A stretch of DNA of 64,000 bases from Halosolutus gelatinilyticus (GTDB taxonomy: Archaea > Halobacteriota > Halobacteria > Halobacteriales > Natrialbaceae), in assembly GCF_023028105.1 (NCBI RefSeq), contig NZ_CP095491.1, positions 3,720,001-3,784,000 of the forward strand, written 5' to 3'. This document shows, in pieces, positions 15,037 to 25,680 of the stretch. The notes beneath the pieces were generated by a model. That model had not been told where the DNA came from. It searched no databases and worked only from the letters and a program-made list of their open reading frames with translations. Made by a program: the position numbers and the translations under genes. The stretch's first letter is position 1; each line of letters starts with the position of its first letter.

Positions 15037-18000
15037 TCAGCACTCGCTCCAGCCACAGGATTCGCACGTCTTGCAGCCTTCGGAGAAGTACAGCGACAAC
15101 GCGCCGCAGTCCGGACACTCGGGCGACTCGCCGGCGTCAATGAGGTCCTGCGTCGCGTCCTCGTTCGATCCGCTCTCGGCCGCCGCGCCGCCGTCGGTTT
15201 TGGGTCCGTCCTGTTCGATCGACGTGGCGTCGGCCGACTCCTCCAGCGTCTGTTGGGTCGGATACGGTTTGTCGATCTCGTCCTCCAGGTACCGGCGCAT
15301 CGCGGTGCCGATCGCGTCCGGGATCGACTGGATCTGTTCGCCCTTGTCCCAGGCGACCTTCGGGCTGCGAGTGCCACAGAGTTCGTCGACGATCTCGTCG
15401 GGGTCGACGCCGGAGCGCAGCGAGGTCGAGATGACCTTCGCCAGCGCCTCGGTGAAGGAGTTCGTGAAGCCGCCGGAGTGGCCGATGTTCGCGAACAGTT
15501 CGAACGGCTGGCCGGTCTCGGGGTCCTCGTTGATCGTCACGTAGACCTTGCCGTAGCCGGTGTCGATCCGCTGGCTGACGCCCTGGAGCGCGTCGGGCCG
15601 CTCGCGTTTTTCGGTGAAGTCGACCTGAATCGGCTCGCGGTCGTCGTCGGCCAGCGCCGTATCGAGATCCTCCTCGAGTACGTCCCGGACGTCCTCGCTC
15701 TCGAGGAACGCTTCGAGGCCGCCGAAGATCTCGTCGATCTGCTCGACCAGCGCCGCCGCGGCTTCGGTTTCGTCCGCGAAGTCGGTGTTGTCGGCGCGCG
15801 TGGTCAGCACCTGCTTGCTCCGCGTGCCGTCGCGGTAGTAGGTGACGCCCTTGCCGCCGTGGTCGTAGACCCACTCGAAGACCTCCTTGGCGTCCTCGAG
15901 CGTGGAGTCGTTGGGCGCATTGACCGTCTTCGAGATGGCGGAGTCGACGCCCTCCTGGCAGGCACACTGGACGGCGGCGTGGTCCTTCGCCGAGAGGTCG
16001 CTGGTGATGACGAACAGTTCGCCGATCGCGTCCGGCACGGTCGACAAGCCTTCGACGCCCTCGAACCGGTTCGTGGCCATCTGCTCCTGGGCTTCTCGCT
16101 TGACCTCGTCGACGTCGATGTCGTTGGCCTCCAGCACGCGCAGGAAGTAGTCGTCGAACTCGACGAGCATCTCGTCGCCCTGCACGTCGTCGGTGACGTT
16201 CTTGTAGTAAGCGACGTTGTAGATGGGCTCGCAGCCGCCGGTCGTATTGCCGACCATCGACGTCGTTCCCGTGGGCGCGATCGTCGTCACGTTGTGGTTG
16301 CGGATGGGGAACCCGTCCGCCCAGTCGCCGGCGTCCTCGCCGGTCTGGTGTTCGAACCACTCGCGGTACTCGATGGGGTCGGCGTACTTCGAGTCCGCCC
16401 AGTCGTTGAACGAGCCGCGTTCGAGCGCGAGTTCATGGCTCGTGGCCTTCGCCTCGCGATTGATGTGGGTCATCAGCTGGCGGGCGACCTCGTTGCCCTC
16501 CTCGCTGCCGTAGCGGATGCCGAGTTGGATATACAGCTGCGCGAGCCCCATCACGCCGAGGCCGATCTTGCGCATGTCCCGGACCTTCTGCTCGATCTCG
16601 GGGACGGGGAAGTCCGACATCGTGACGACGTTCTCCAGGAACCGCGTCCCGTACTCGATGCGTTCGTCGAACTCCTCGTAGTCGATCGCCCCTTCGAGGA
16701 AGGCGTCGACGGCCGCCTCGAACGAGTCGTACTCGTCGGCGTGCTTCTCGCTCCAGACGCGCCAGTCCGGGGCGTCTAGGTCGGCGAGCGTCGAGAGGTT
16801 GATGTGGCCGAGATTACAGGCTTCGTACTCTTCCAGCGGCTGCTCGCCGCAGGGGTTCGTCGCGAGGATCCGGTGGTCGTCGTGCTTTTCGACGTCGAAC
16901 GAGTGTTCCTTGTTCACGCGCTCGAGGTAGATGACCCCCGGTTCGCCGTTTTCGTGGGCGCCCTCGACGATGCGCTCCCAGACGATCTCCGCGGGGACCG
17001 AAAGCTCCTCGCCGACCTCGACGTACTCGCCGAGGCCGTAGCGCTCGTACATCTCCTTGGTCTCCTCGGTCGCGACGTGGGGCTCCTCGGTGCGCGGGTT
17101 GGTGAAGGTGTACTCCTCGCCGTTCTGGAGCGCCGCCATAAACTCGTCGGTGACGCCGACGGAGATGTTGAAGTTCGAGAGGTGGCCCTCGACGGCGTTG
17201 CGAAGGTGTTTGGGGACCCGGCCTTCGTCGTCGATGAGGTCGCGAGCCTCCTCCAGGGCCTCGGCGAACGAGGTGTAGGTGTAGTCGTCCGGATCGTTCA
17301 GCCGGAGGCAGTGAGCCAGGGAGACGTCCTTGTTCTTGGCGTGGATGAACTCGATGACGTCGGGGTGTGAGACGCGCATGATGCCCATCTGGGCGCCGCG
17401 GCGCGTGCCGCCCTGCGCGATCGTCTCGCAGAGCTGGTCGTAGGTCCGCATGAAGGTGATCGGACCGGAGGCGATGCCGCCGGTGGAGCCGACGGCGTCC
17501 CCGTAGGGGCGCAGCTGCCAGAACCCGTAGCCGACGCCGCCGCCGGACTGGAAGACCTCGGCGGCCTTCTTGGCCGTCTCGTGGATGTCCGAGAGGTCGT
17601 CGTCCGGGCTCATGACGAAACAGGCCGAGAGCTGCTGGAGTTCGTCGCCCGCGTTCATCAGAGTGGGCGAGTTCGGCATAAAGGAGAGCGTCTCCATCCC
17701 CTCGATGAACGTCTCGGCGACGTCCTCGACGTGTCCGCGGACCTCGTCGGGGAGCTCCGGAACGACCGTGTCGTAGGCGAACTTGGTGACGTTCTGCTCG
17801 GTGAGCGTCGTCTCAGCGTCGTCCTCGATCGAGACCCCTTCGCCGAACACGTCCTCCGCGAGTTCGTCGCGCCGCGGATGCTCGGGCTTGAGCTGGTCGG
17901 GTGTGACGGTGAGCTCGAGGTCGTGCTTCTCAGCCTCGTACACCGCTTCGGCCAGCGCGATGTTCTTGCCGACGCGATCGAAGAGGTCCTCCTGCTCCTC

Positions 18001-18150
18001 GACGAGTTCGCCGTCGGCGTCCTTCCGCAGATAACGGGCAGGAAGGATGTTATGATACGCGTTGGCAGTCATGCGCTCCTCCAGCGTGTCGCCGTCGGTG
18101 CGCTTGATCGGGAGGGTGAGGTCCTCCGCGGAGAGTTCGGATTCGCTCAT
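15037..18150 (-). CDS. nrdJ: Adenosylcobalamin-dependent ribonucleotide reductase (class II)
   Basis: The 1037-residue enzyme reduces ribonucleotides to deoxyribonucleotides using adenosylcobalamin. Family landmarks are NSPTLMNAG and QQLSACFV (substrate-binding and redox Cys, about residues 160-180), SGGGVGYGFWQLRP (about 204-217), the active-site stretch TNPCGEQPLEEYEACNLGHI, and APTGTTSMVGNTTGGCEPIY with the typical phosphate-binding loop. The C terminus is a four-Cys zinc ribbon (CPDCGALSLYF ... CESCGWSEC) serving in re-reduction. There is no intein. It stands alone, and a TATA-like TTTTATGATG lies about 110 nt upstream. Confidence 0.95.
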   Translation of the reverse strand: MSESELSAEDLTLPIKRTDGDTLEERMTANAYHNILPARYLRKDADGELVEEQEDLFDRVGKNIALAEAVYEAEKHDLELTVTPDQLKPEHPRRDELAEDVFGEGVSIEDDAETTLTEQNVTKFAYDTVVPELPDEVRGHVEDVAETFIEGMETLSFMPNSPTLMNAGDELQQLSACFVMSPDDDLSDIHETAKKAAEVFQSGGGVGYGFWQLRPYGDAVGSTGGIASGPITFMRTYDQLCETIAQGGTRRGAQMGIMRVSHPDVIEFIHAKNKDVSLAHCLRLNDPDDYTYTSFAEALEEARDLIDDEGRVPKHLRNAVEGHLSNFNISVGVTDEFMAALQNGEEYTFTNPRTEEPHVATEETKEMYERYGLGEYVEVGEELSVPAEIVWERIVEGAHENGEPGVIYLERVNKEHSFDVEKHDDHRILATNPCGEQPLEEYEACNLGHINLSTLADLDAPDWRVWSEKHADEYDSFEAAVDAFLEGAIDYEEFDERIEYGTRFLENVVTMSDFPVPEIEQKVRDMRKIGLGVMGLAQLYIQLGIRYGSEEGNEVARQLMTHINREAKATSHELALERGSFNDWADSKYADPIEYREWFEHQTGEDAGDWADGFPIRNHNVTTIAPTGTTSMVGNTTGGCEPIYNVAYYKNVTDDVQGDEMLVEFDDYFLRVLEANDIDVDEVKREAQEQMATNRFEGVEGLSTVPDAIGELFVITSDLSAKDHAAVQCACQEGVDSAISKTVNAPNDSTLEDAKEVFEWVYDHGGKGVTYYRDGTRSKQVLTTRADNTDFADETEAAAALVEQIDEIFGGLEAFLESEDVRDVLEEDLDTALADDDREPIQVDFTEKRERPDALQGVSQRIDTGYGKVYVTINEDPETGQPFELFANIGHSGGFTNSFTEALAKVISTSLRSGVDPDEIVDELCGTRSPKVAWDKGEQIQSIPDAIGTAMRRYLEDEIDKPYPTQQTLEESADATSIEQDGPKTDGGAAAESGSNEDATQDLIDAGESPECPDCGALSLYFSEGCKTCESCGWSEC

Positions 18151-18591
18151 GCGCGGCCCACCTCGTCGCTATCCCGACGTTGTGCGTCGATTCCGATCGG
18201 GGTCCGGGTCCTGAGTTGCATCATTCGTGACGAAGGTCTGGTATTCATGCATCCATCATAAAACGTGGTGATGTTACGCTACTTTGCTTGTAATAGTGCA
18301 AATGTGGTTGTACAGATATCTCTGTGTCCTGTCGTGGTTCGTTCGGAGGACGACCGTCGAAACGGGCGTCTCCTGTGTTGTTAGACACTACGTGGCCGAC
18401 GGCCTTAACGATTTTCAGAGCCTCCTGAAAGTGATTTCGATAAAGAATATCCGCCACGTCTGCGAGTGGTTTTCTCTTTCACGGCGCCGAACGGCCGGCG
18501 AACCGTACTGATCACCAATCGTGAGAGTCATCGGATCGGATCAGTCAGGCTACCCAGAAAGATTACGTTCTTTCGGTTCAGTACCTCGGAT
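18151..18591. other. Intergenic region upstream of nrdJ
   Basis: No convincing gene. It holds the nrdJ leader (about 100 nt), a TATA-like box near 18256-18265 on the minus strand, and the promoter of the small membrane protein at 18592. The open frames seen here have poor codon bias. Confidence 0.4.
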
Positions 18592-18774
18592 ATGGAACCG
18601 TTTACCTCCGGAACAGGGATACTCCTCGTGCTGGCCGTGCTCGCCGCGGTCGCCGTCGCGATCGTCGCCATCAAGATCGCGATCAAACTGGCGATCCGCG
18701 TCGGCATCGTCGCCGCGATCGTCCTCGTCGCGCTGTACGCAACCGGGACGCTTGAGTTGCTTCCGGGACTCTGA
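18592..18774 (+). CDS. Small two-helix membrane protein
   Basis: A 60-residue product (MEPFTSGTGILLVLAVLAAV onwards) is almost entirely hydrophobic, with two predicted membrane helices separated by a short KIAIK turn. It is of a kind widespread in haloarchaea and unassigned. Confidence 0.6.
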   Translation: MEPFTSGTGILLVLAVLAAVAVAIVAIKIAIKLAIRVGIVAAIVLVALYATGTLELLPGL

Positions 18775-18930
18775 GCGATCGGCGACCGGTCACCGAAGTT
18801 CGATTGCGGTGCAGATCGCTGGCAGTCTCGTCCGTTCCGGCGCCGTGGGCTCGATCGCGCCTGAAACGCTTCTACTTCTGAGGTCCTTCCGAAACACCGG
18901 CGATACCTCGGGGCGTGGCCCCGTTACGGT

Positions 18931-19607
<677 letters not shown>

Positions 19608-19611
<4 letters not shown>

Positions 19612-21302
19612 CGGCCCACCTCCGGGTTCGACGCGATCGGTTCGTCGTCGGCCCGCTCGCCCTCCGCGTCGTCCTCGCGCTCGATCGCTTCGAGCGCGGC
19701 GAGGACGCCGCCCATCTTTTTCTCGGTCTCCTCGTACTCCGCGGCGGGGTCGCTGTCCGCCACCAGGCCGGCGCCGGCCTGGACCGTGATCCGATCGCGA
19801 TCACGTTCGTTCTCTACTGCTGCGGTCCGAATCACGATCGCGAAATCGGCGTCGCCGCACCACGAGTAGTAGCCGACGCCGCCGCCGTAAAGGCCGCGGG
19901 ACTCGGTTTCGAGGGCGTCGATGATCTCCATCGCCCGGATCTTCGGGGCGCCGGAGAGCGTCCCGGCGGGGAACGACGCCCGCGTGGCGTCGAACGCGTC
20001 GGCGTCCGCAGCGAGTTCGCCGGTCACCGTCGACTCGATGTGCTGGACGTGGCTGTACTTCAGGACGTTCATGAACTCGTCGACCCGGACGGTTCCGGGC
20101 TCGGAGACGCGGCGGACGTCGTTTCGCGCGAGGTCGACCAGCATCGTGTGCTCGGCGCGTTCCTTCCCGTCGGCCAGCATCTCGCCGGCGAGTCGCCGGT
20201 CCTCGACGGGGCTCGAGCCTCGATCGCAGGTGCCGGCGATCGGGTTCGACATGACCTCCCGCCCGCGAACGGAGACGAGCGTCTCGGGACTCGCGCCGAC
20301 GACGGTCAGGTCGCCGTGCTCGAGCAGGTACATGTACGGCGACGGGTTCACGTCGCGCATCGCCTCGTAGAAGCCGAGCGGATCGACCCGCCCGTAGAGC
20401 TCCCGCGTGCGGGAGACGACGCCCTGGTAAATGTCGCCGTCGAGGACGTGTTCTTTGGCCCGGCGGACGCTCTCCTCGTACTCGTCTCGCTGGCCGGCGA
20501 TCTCCTGTTCGCGGACGAATCCCCCGGTTTCGGGGGGTTCGGCGCCGCGGAGCGTCTCCGCGACGGCCGCAGCTTCGGCGCGCAATCGATCGTAGATGGC
20601 GTCGGGGTCGTCGCCGGCCTCGATCACCGGCGTGAAGATCAGCGAGATCGTCTCCTCGCGATCGTCGAAGGCCAGCGTTTTCGTCGTCAGGACGAACTGC
20701 GCGTCGGGGAAGCGCGACTCGGGTCGCTCGAGGCCGACCTCCTCGAGCCAGAGGTCGTAGACGGCGTCGTAGGCGAGAAAGCCGACGAGTCCTCCTTCGA
20801 GGTGCTGGCGGTCGTGCTCCGGCAGGTTGGCGAGGCGAACGTCCGGCATCGCGCCCCGGAGCGTATCGACCGTATCGCCGTCGACGCCCGTCTCGATCAG
20901 GTCGATCGGCGCGTTCTCGGAGAGCGCCTTCACGGTCGTCCCCTCGGGACCGACCGTCACGACCGCTTCGGGGTCGTACCCGACGTAGGAGAAGCGGGCG
21001 TGGCGCTCGGCGTCGGCGGAACTCGGCCGGAACGCGCCGTCGGGATCGCTCGAGGCCGTCTTCTCGGCGCTCTCGAGCAGGAACGCGTACGGCGATCGGT
21101 CGCGATCGCTCGACGGCGATCGGCCGGTGAGCGCGGCGTAGGCGGCCAGCGGCGTCGTCTCGACGTCGAGGGTGGTGACGGCGCGGACGACCGCCGGGCG
21201 ATCCTCGCGGCCGCCCGCGTGTTCGCGGAAGGCGTCGCGATCGATATCGAGCGGCGGGGCGTCGGGAGCATCCGGAGTGTCGGACGTATCGGAGTCGGTC
21301 AT
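19608..21302 (-). CDS. trpE: Anthranilate synthase component I
   Basis: The 564-residue enzyme converts chorismate to anthranilate, the first step of tryptophan synthesis. Chorismate-binding motifs are seen in the C-terminal half: NPSPYMYLLEHGDLTVVGAS, NPIAGTCDRG, DLARNDVRRVSEPG and GTLSGAPKIRAMEIID. An LLESAE motif in the N-terminal part is the site that binds tryptophan for feedback inhibition in the family. ATGA overlaps couple it to trpF upstream and trpG downstream. Confidence 0.95.
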
Positions 21303-21967
21303 GGTGATTCCGGGCGGAGCTGGCGATCGGCGGTCGTCGCGCGTTCGACGAACGATCGGACCGCGTCCGGATCCTTGGTTCCCCCGTCGCGCTCGACGCC
21401 GCTTGCGACGTCGACGGCGAACGGCTCGACGGTGCGGACGGCTTCGGCGACGTTCTCGGGGGTCAGCCCGCCCGCGAGGATCAGCGGCGAGTCGAGGTCG
21501 GCCGCGATCGTCCGGGTTCGATTCCAGTCGTGAGTCTCGCCCGTTCCCCCGCCGCCGTCCTCGCTCGTCGAGTCGACGAGCAGCGCGTCGGCGACCTCGT
21601 CGTAGCGCTCGACGGTCGCCACGTCGGCGGCGCCCTCGGCGTCGATCGCGAACAGCACCGACGCGGCGACGCTCGATCGAACTTCGGCGAGTTCGTCGGG
21701 ATCGAGGGTGCCGTGGACCTGTACCGCGTCCGGGCCGACCGCTTCGACGAGATCGATCGCCGCCGCGGCGCTCTCGGGCATCGTGACGAGGACGCTCGTC
21801 ACGAACGGCGGGACGGACGCGGCGAGCGTCTCGGCCCGCTGGGTCGACACCTCGCGGGGCGTCTCGACCGGCACGTCGCAGACGATCCCGACGGCGTCGG
21901 CGCCCGCGTCGACCGCGATCGCGAGGTCGTCGTCGGTCGTCAGGCCGCAGACCTTCACTCGCGTCAT
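21299..21967 (-). CDS. trpF: Phosphoribosylanthranilate isomerase
   Basis: A 222-residue TIM barrel catalysing the third committed step. The N terminus MTRVKVCGLTTDDDLAIAVD carries the catalytic Cys, the segment DAVQVHG is the central strand, and SPLILAGGLTPENVAEAVRT followed by DVASGVERDGGTKDP is the phosphate-binding end with the catalytic Asp. Four bases separate it from trpD and it overlaps trpE. Confidence 0.95.
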   Translation of the reverse strand: MTRVKVCGLTTDDDLAIAVDAGADAVGIVCDVPVETPREVSTQRAETLAASVPPFVTSVLVTMPESAAAAIDLVEAVGPDAVQVHGTLDPDELAEVRSSVAASVLFAIDAEGAADVATVERYDEVADALLVDSTSEDGGGGTGETHDWNRTRTIAADLDSPLILAGGLTPENVAEAVRTVEPFAVDVASGVERDGGTKDPDAVRSFVERATTADRQLRPESP

Positions 21968-21971
21968 CGAG

Positions 21972-23000
21972 TCATCGTCCCTCCGCCTCGACGGTTTCGG
22001 GCGCTTGGCCGGTCCGGAGCAGGTCCAGTTTCGCCGCCGCGTCGCCGGACTCGATCGCCTCGAGCGCGGCGTCGGCGCCCGCTTCGAGGGAGTCCGCCTC
22101 GCCCGCGACGTAGACCGCGGCGCCGGCGTTCGCGAGGATGACGTCCCGTTTCGCGCCGGTCACGTCGCCCTCGACGATGCCGCGGAGGTCGGCCGCGTTC
22201 GCTTCGGGCGCTCCGCCCGCGATGTCCCCGATGTCGTGTTCCTCGAGGCCGAGGTCGGCGGGTTCGATCGCGTAGGTCTCGACGTTCTCACCGTCGACCT
22301 CCGCGACGGTGGTCTCGCCGTGGATGGCGATCTCGTCCGTCCCGGCGCCGTGGACGACCAGCGCTCGCTCGGTGTCCATGCGGGCGAGCGCGTTCGCGAG
22401 GACCGGCGCCAGGTCCGGGTCGTAGACGCCGACGACCTGGGCGCTGGCGCCCGCGGGGTTCGTCAGCGGTCCGAGCACGTTGAAGATCGTCCGCATCGCG
22501 AGTTCCCGGCGCGGGCCGATGACGGCCTTCATCGCGGGGTGGAACGCGGGCGCGTGCATGTAGCCGATGCCGCGCGCCTCGATCGATCGCTCGACCGCGT
22601 CGGGATCGGCGTCGAGCCTAACGCCGAGTTCCTCGAGCACGTCGGAACTGCCCGACGAGGAGGAAACGGAGTAGTTGCCGTGCTTGGCGACCGGCACGCC
22701 CGCTCCCGCGGCGACCATCGCGCTCGTCGTCGAGACGTTGATCGTGTCGTAGTCGTCGCCGCCCGTCCCGCAGGTGTCGACCAGCGGCTCGCGATCGGGC
22801 TCGATCGTGCGGGCGGCAGCGCGCATTCCCTCGGCGAAGCCGGCGATCTCGGCTTCCGTCTCGCCTTTCGCGCGAAGTGCGGCCAGGAGCGCGCCGATCT
22901 GCGCCTCGGTCGCGTCCTCGAACACGGCCGCCGAGGCCGCGCAGGCCTCCGTCTGTGTGAGATCCTCCCCGTCGGTAACGCGTGTGACGTACTCCTTCAT
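21972..23000 (-). CDS. trpD: Anthranilate phosphoribosyltransferase
   Basis: ATG 23000 (MKEYVTRVTDGEDLTQTEAC) starts a 342-residue enzyme that joins anthranilate to PRPP. Family motifs are DTCGTGGDDYDTINVSTTSA (PRPP loop), KHGNYSVSSSSGSSDVLEEL, and FHPAMKAVIGPRRELAMRTI followed by NPAGASAQVVGVY. It is first in the operon trpDFEG, an order known from Haloferax. The earlier start at 23039 would lie in the promoter. Confidence 0.95.
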   Translation of the reverse strand: MKEYVTRVTDGEDLTQTEACAASAAVFEDATEAQIGALLAALRAKGETEAEIAGFAEGMRAAARTIEPDREPLVDTCGTGGDDYDTINVSTTSAMVAAGAGVPVAKHGNYSVSSSSGSSDVLEELGVRLDADPDAVERSIEARGIGYMHAPAFHPAMKAVIGPRRELAMRTIFNVLGPLTNPAGASAQVVGVYDPDLAPVLANALARMDTERALVVHGAGTDEIAIHGETTVAEVDGENVETYAIEPADLGLEEHDIGDIAGGAPEANAADLRGIVEGDVTGAKRDVILANAGAAVYVAGEADSLEAGADAALEAIESGDAAAKLDLLRTGQAPETVEAEGR

Positions 23001-23021
23001 AGTGGACACCAATGTACGTTG

Positions 23022-23033
23022 TTGTCTTATAAT
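23022..23033 (-). promoter_or_regulatory. TATA box of the trpDFEG operon
   Basis: The minus strand has GCATTATAAGAC about 25-30 nt before ATG 23000. This implies a leaderless or nearly leaderless transcript and leaves no room for a peptide-type attenuator. Confidence 0.5.
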
Positions 23034-23186
23034 GCCCAAATCAGTACATCACCTTAAGGTTGTCGGAGGGCCCGTGGTTCGGACTCGCGTACGGCGCCCG
23101 ATTCGAAACCTTCAATTACGGTGGCCGGCAACGAACGAGTGCAGACAACGTGGCGCGATGCGCCGCGGATGCGAGCGAAACCAGGC

Positions 23187-23261
23187 GGGTTGGTGGTCTA
23201 GTCTGGTTATGACACCTCCTTGACATGGAGGAGGCCGGCAGTTCAAATCTGCCCCAACCCA
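23187..23261 (+). tRNA. tRNA-Val (GAC)
   Basis: The cloverleaf is complete: acceptor GGGTTGG with CCAACCC plus discriminator A, anticodon stem CCTCC/GGAGG around the loop TTGACAT (anticodon GAC), and T arm GGCAG-TTCAAAT-CTGCC. It lacks encoded CCA and introns. Its 3' tail GTTCAAATCTGCCCCAACCC is copied twice downstream, as described for the direct repeats. Confidence 0.95.
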
Positions 23262-23267
23262 CTACTT

Positions 23268-23295
23268 CTGTCGCGAGCAAATTCGCGAGCGACAG
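23268..23295 (+). terminator. Hairpin after tRNA-Val
   Basis: CTGTCGC and GCGACAG form a 7-bp stem around an AT-containing loop immediately after the tRNA. It may help end transcription, but no T-run follows, so the role is inferred. Confidence 0.35.
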
Positions 23296-23312
23296 GATCG
23301 TGACGGTAGGGA

Positions 23313-23383
23313 GATTTGAACTAGACGAGTCGCGCACAGCGTAGCGAGCACGTCTCGGCGAAGTTCAAATCTGCCCCAACCCA
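23313..23383 (+). repeat. 71-bp direct repeat DR1 ending in a tRNA-Val tail
   Basis: This segment matches 26650-26720 at about 65 of 71 positions and ends with the last 21 bases of tRNA-Val. Inside, GATTTGAAC at the start pairs with GTTCAAATC of the tail, and AGACG pairs with CGTCT, so the unit folds into a long hairpin. It is a probable integration scar (att-like). Confidence 0.7.
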
Positions 23384-23604
23384 TTTTTGACGACGCAACG
23401 ACGACAAGCGGAGCGAGGAGTCCTCGTTGTCAGGCTCTGTTGAAACCCTATTCTTCAAATGTATTTGAGCGCGAAACGTACGCTCACTACACATGCGCAC
23501 TGACCAGCCGAACTCGGTTACAGAAGGTCTTCAAATCCCGATCGTTTCTACGGTCAATTACCAAATCGATCATAGATTTGATGGGGGATTCCACGGTGAC
23601 CACT

Positions 23605-23790
23605 TTAGCGAACGAAACTCTGGACAATAACCGCAATAGCGAAGAGAGTTCCGCTGATGAACGTAAAGAACCCACCCCAAAAGAGACCGACTGCCGTATC
23701 AGCGTACAGCGAGTACAGACCCATCGCTGCTATCCACAGCATCAGCACACCGAGAACCAACACCGCGCCCCCATCGTTGAGAGGGTTCAT
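23605..23790 (-). CDS. Small membrane protein inside the transposon-like unit
   Basis: From ATG 23790 (MNPLNDGGAVLVLGVLMLWI) the 61-residue product has two hydrophobic helices separated by a short YADTAVG turn. A GTG at 23814 is an alternative start. It is on the same strand as the ABC genes and follows them, so it may be an accessory subunit. No family is recognised. Confidence 0.5.
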   Translation of the reverse strand: MNPLNDGGAVLVLGVLMLWIAAMGLYSLYADTAVGLFWGGFFTFISGTLFAIAVIVQSFVR

Positions 23791-23934
23791 GGTGAACAAC
23801 GACCCGAACGCCACGGTAGCACAACCGCACCCACGTGTACAATGAACGCGAATATCGACTCGAGTGGAGTACCCCGTCCTTTGTCGATCTCTTATCCCCC
23901 TGTGTCGCGCCAGTGGTATAGCACTCGTGCGCTG

Positions 23935-25680
23935 TCAGTGCAGTTCGTGGGTCTCGAACCTTCGTATCGCTCCACGATAGGCGCGCCAAGCGACCAGTAG
24001 TCCACCGAAAACCAGCAGTATGCCGAATCCACTCCGGAAGGCAGTGAGCGGGAGCCCCTGAATTGTCGCGCCAGCGTCGTTCAGCGACGACGCGAGGGTG
24101 GTGAGTACTCCTCCGCTGGCGACTAATCCGAGAATGAATCCCGGAATGTAACCGATCCCAGAGAGCGCCAGCCTCACCAACTCCGGTGCTGCCACGAGTC
24201 CAACCAGCGCCGCGCCGGGAAGCCACATCAACACAACGTGAAGCACACCCGCGAGCAACCGGGGTGGTCGTACTCCGTCGCTGTTGCCGATGCGGATGGC
24301 ACTGTAGCGCGGGAACCACATCCCGACTATCGGTGCGAGTGTCGTCCCGACAACGGTGAGGAAGCATCCGATCAGTGTCAGCGCTATCGCCGCCAGTAGT
24401 CCGTATCCCCCTACGAGTGCCGTCACAAGCGTGACAACGGTGACGACAGGCGCGAACAGCAGACTCGGGGCGATGAGTCCGCGGACGAACGCCCGACCCG
24501 AAACGGCGGTCAGGGTTGTCGGCAGGACGGCTCCCTCGTCGCCGAACGGGTTGAGACCGAACGCAGCGCCGGCGGTCCACCCAAGCAACACGGCGATGGC
24601 TGGTCCCAGTATTGCGAGCGAGCCGGACCCCTGTAGCATCATATTCACTAATGCTGAGCCGCCACCGAATACCGGGATCAGCAGGAAGTTTAACCGCTGA
24701 GGTTCCCGACGGGCTCGCAACAGAGACCATTCAGCAACGTGACGGGTTGGACCGGTGATGAACGGGACGCCGAGGGGGCTGATGGCCCGCTCAAGGGCTC
24801 GCTGATCGCCCTCCGTGCGGGTGGAGACGGAAGTTTTGCCAGTATCAGAAACGGTGATCGACTCGCCAAACCAGAACGAGGTGGCAATACGCTCGGAAAG
24901 CCAGCTTCCACCGATGAGCACCACGCTAACCGCGACCACTCCCCCGAGAGCGTGTGTCGATGACCAGCCGATGGGCGTGCCAACCGCCAGTAAGTCTGCG
25001 AGCCACCCAGTCGGAATCACTCCGAGCGTGGCTGGACTGATCGAGATAGGCAGTTGCGGTACTTGGAACAGGAAGTAGATGCCGAAAAACAGCATCACAA
25101 CCGTCCCGCCCAGCACGCCCTTGTGACGAGCAACGAACGGCACGTTGGCCACAAGCCATGCAGCACAATACCCCAGCAGGCGACCGGCCGTAACCGCGCT
25201 GGCGACGTACAGACTGCCGACCAGCGAGACTGCCAGAAGGGTCAGTGGTGCACTGAAGGCGTATGCCCCGGAAATGGCGAGGAGGAGGCCGACCGGGAAC
25301 ACATACGTCAGCACTCGCAGGCTCTCGGCGACGATGCCCCCGACGACGGCGGTTCTAGGTGAGACGGTCGTCAGCACGAACGCATCGGCGACCGGTTTAC
25401 TATGCGCCGTCGTCGTCCGCTGCGCGAGCATGAACGTCCCAAACACCCAGAGCATGGCGAGCGTTCCTCTGACGATCCGATTTATCGAGAACTCTGGATC
25501 CGTCCCCCGGAGTTCCGGAACGAACAGGACCGCGAATCCCGTTAGCAGGAGCGTCATGAAACCTACACCGCCAGCCATCAAGATCAGCCGACCAGTGTCT
25601 TCCCGAATCGCCCGGACAGAACGCTGATAGTCGAACCAGCCCATCCGAATGGCATGCCCGAGCCAGCCCGATTCAGCCAT
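23935..25680 (-). CDS. ABC transporter permease (ABC-2-like)
   Basis: ATG 25680 (MAESGWLGHAIRMGWFDYQR) gives 581 residues with about twelve hydrophobic segments in two sets. A polar middle region (about 285-330) contains ISPLGVPFITGPTRHVAEWS. The layout, a fused pair of six-helix halves, fits the ABC-2 type exporter permeases of haloarchaea. The start overlaps the end of the ATPase gene by 8 bases, so the two are co-translated. The substrate is unknown. Confidence 0.75.
   Translation of the reverse strand: MAESGWLGHAIRMGWFDYQRSVRAIREDTGRLILMAGGVGFMTLLLTGFAVLFVPELRGTDPEFSINRIVRGTLAMLWVFGTFMLAQRTTTAHSKPVADAFVLTTVSPRTAVVGGIVAESLRVLTYVFPVGLLLAISGAYAFSAPLTLLAVSLVGSLYVASAVTAGRLLGYCAAWLVANVPFVARHKGVLGGTVVMLFFGIYFLFQVPQLPISISPATLGVIPTGWLADLLAVGTPIGWSSTHALGGVVAVSVVLIGGSWLSERIATSFWFGESITVSDTGKTSVSTRTEGDQRALERAISPLGVPFITGPTRHVAEWSLLRARREPQRLNFLLIPVFGGGSALVNMMLQGSGSLAILGPAIAVLLGWTAGAAFGLNPFGDEGAVLPTTLTAVSGRAFVRGLIAPSLLFAPVVTVVTLVTALVGGYGLLAAIALTLIGCFLTVVGTTLAPIVGMWFPRYSAIRIGNSDGVRPPRLLAGVLHVVLMWLPGAALVGLVAAPELVRLALSGIGYIPGFILGLVASGGVLTTLASSLNDAGATIQGLPLTAFRSGFGILLVFGGLLVAWRAYRGAIRRFETHELH

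Noticed and set aside
18245-18457. 70-residue frame upstream of nrdJ
   Set aside because: Low third-position GC and no family; it lies in the nrdJ promoter.
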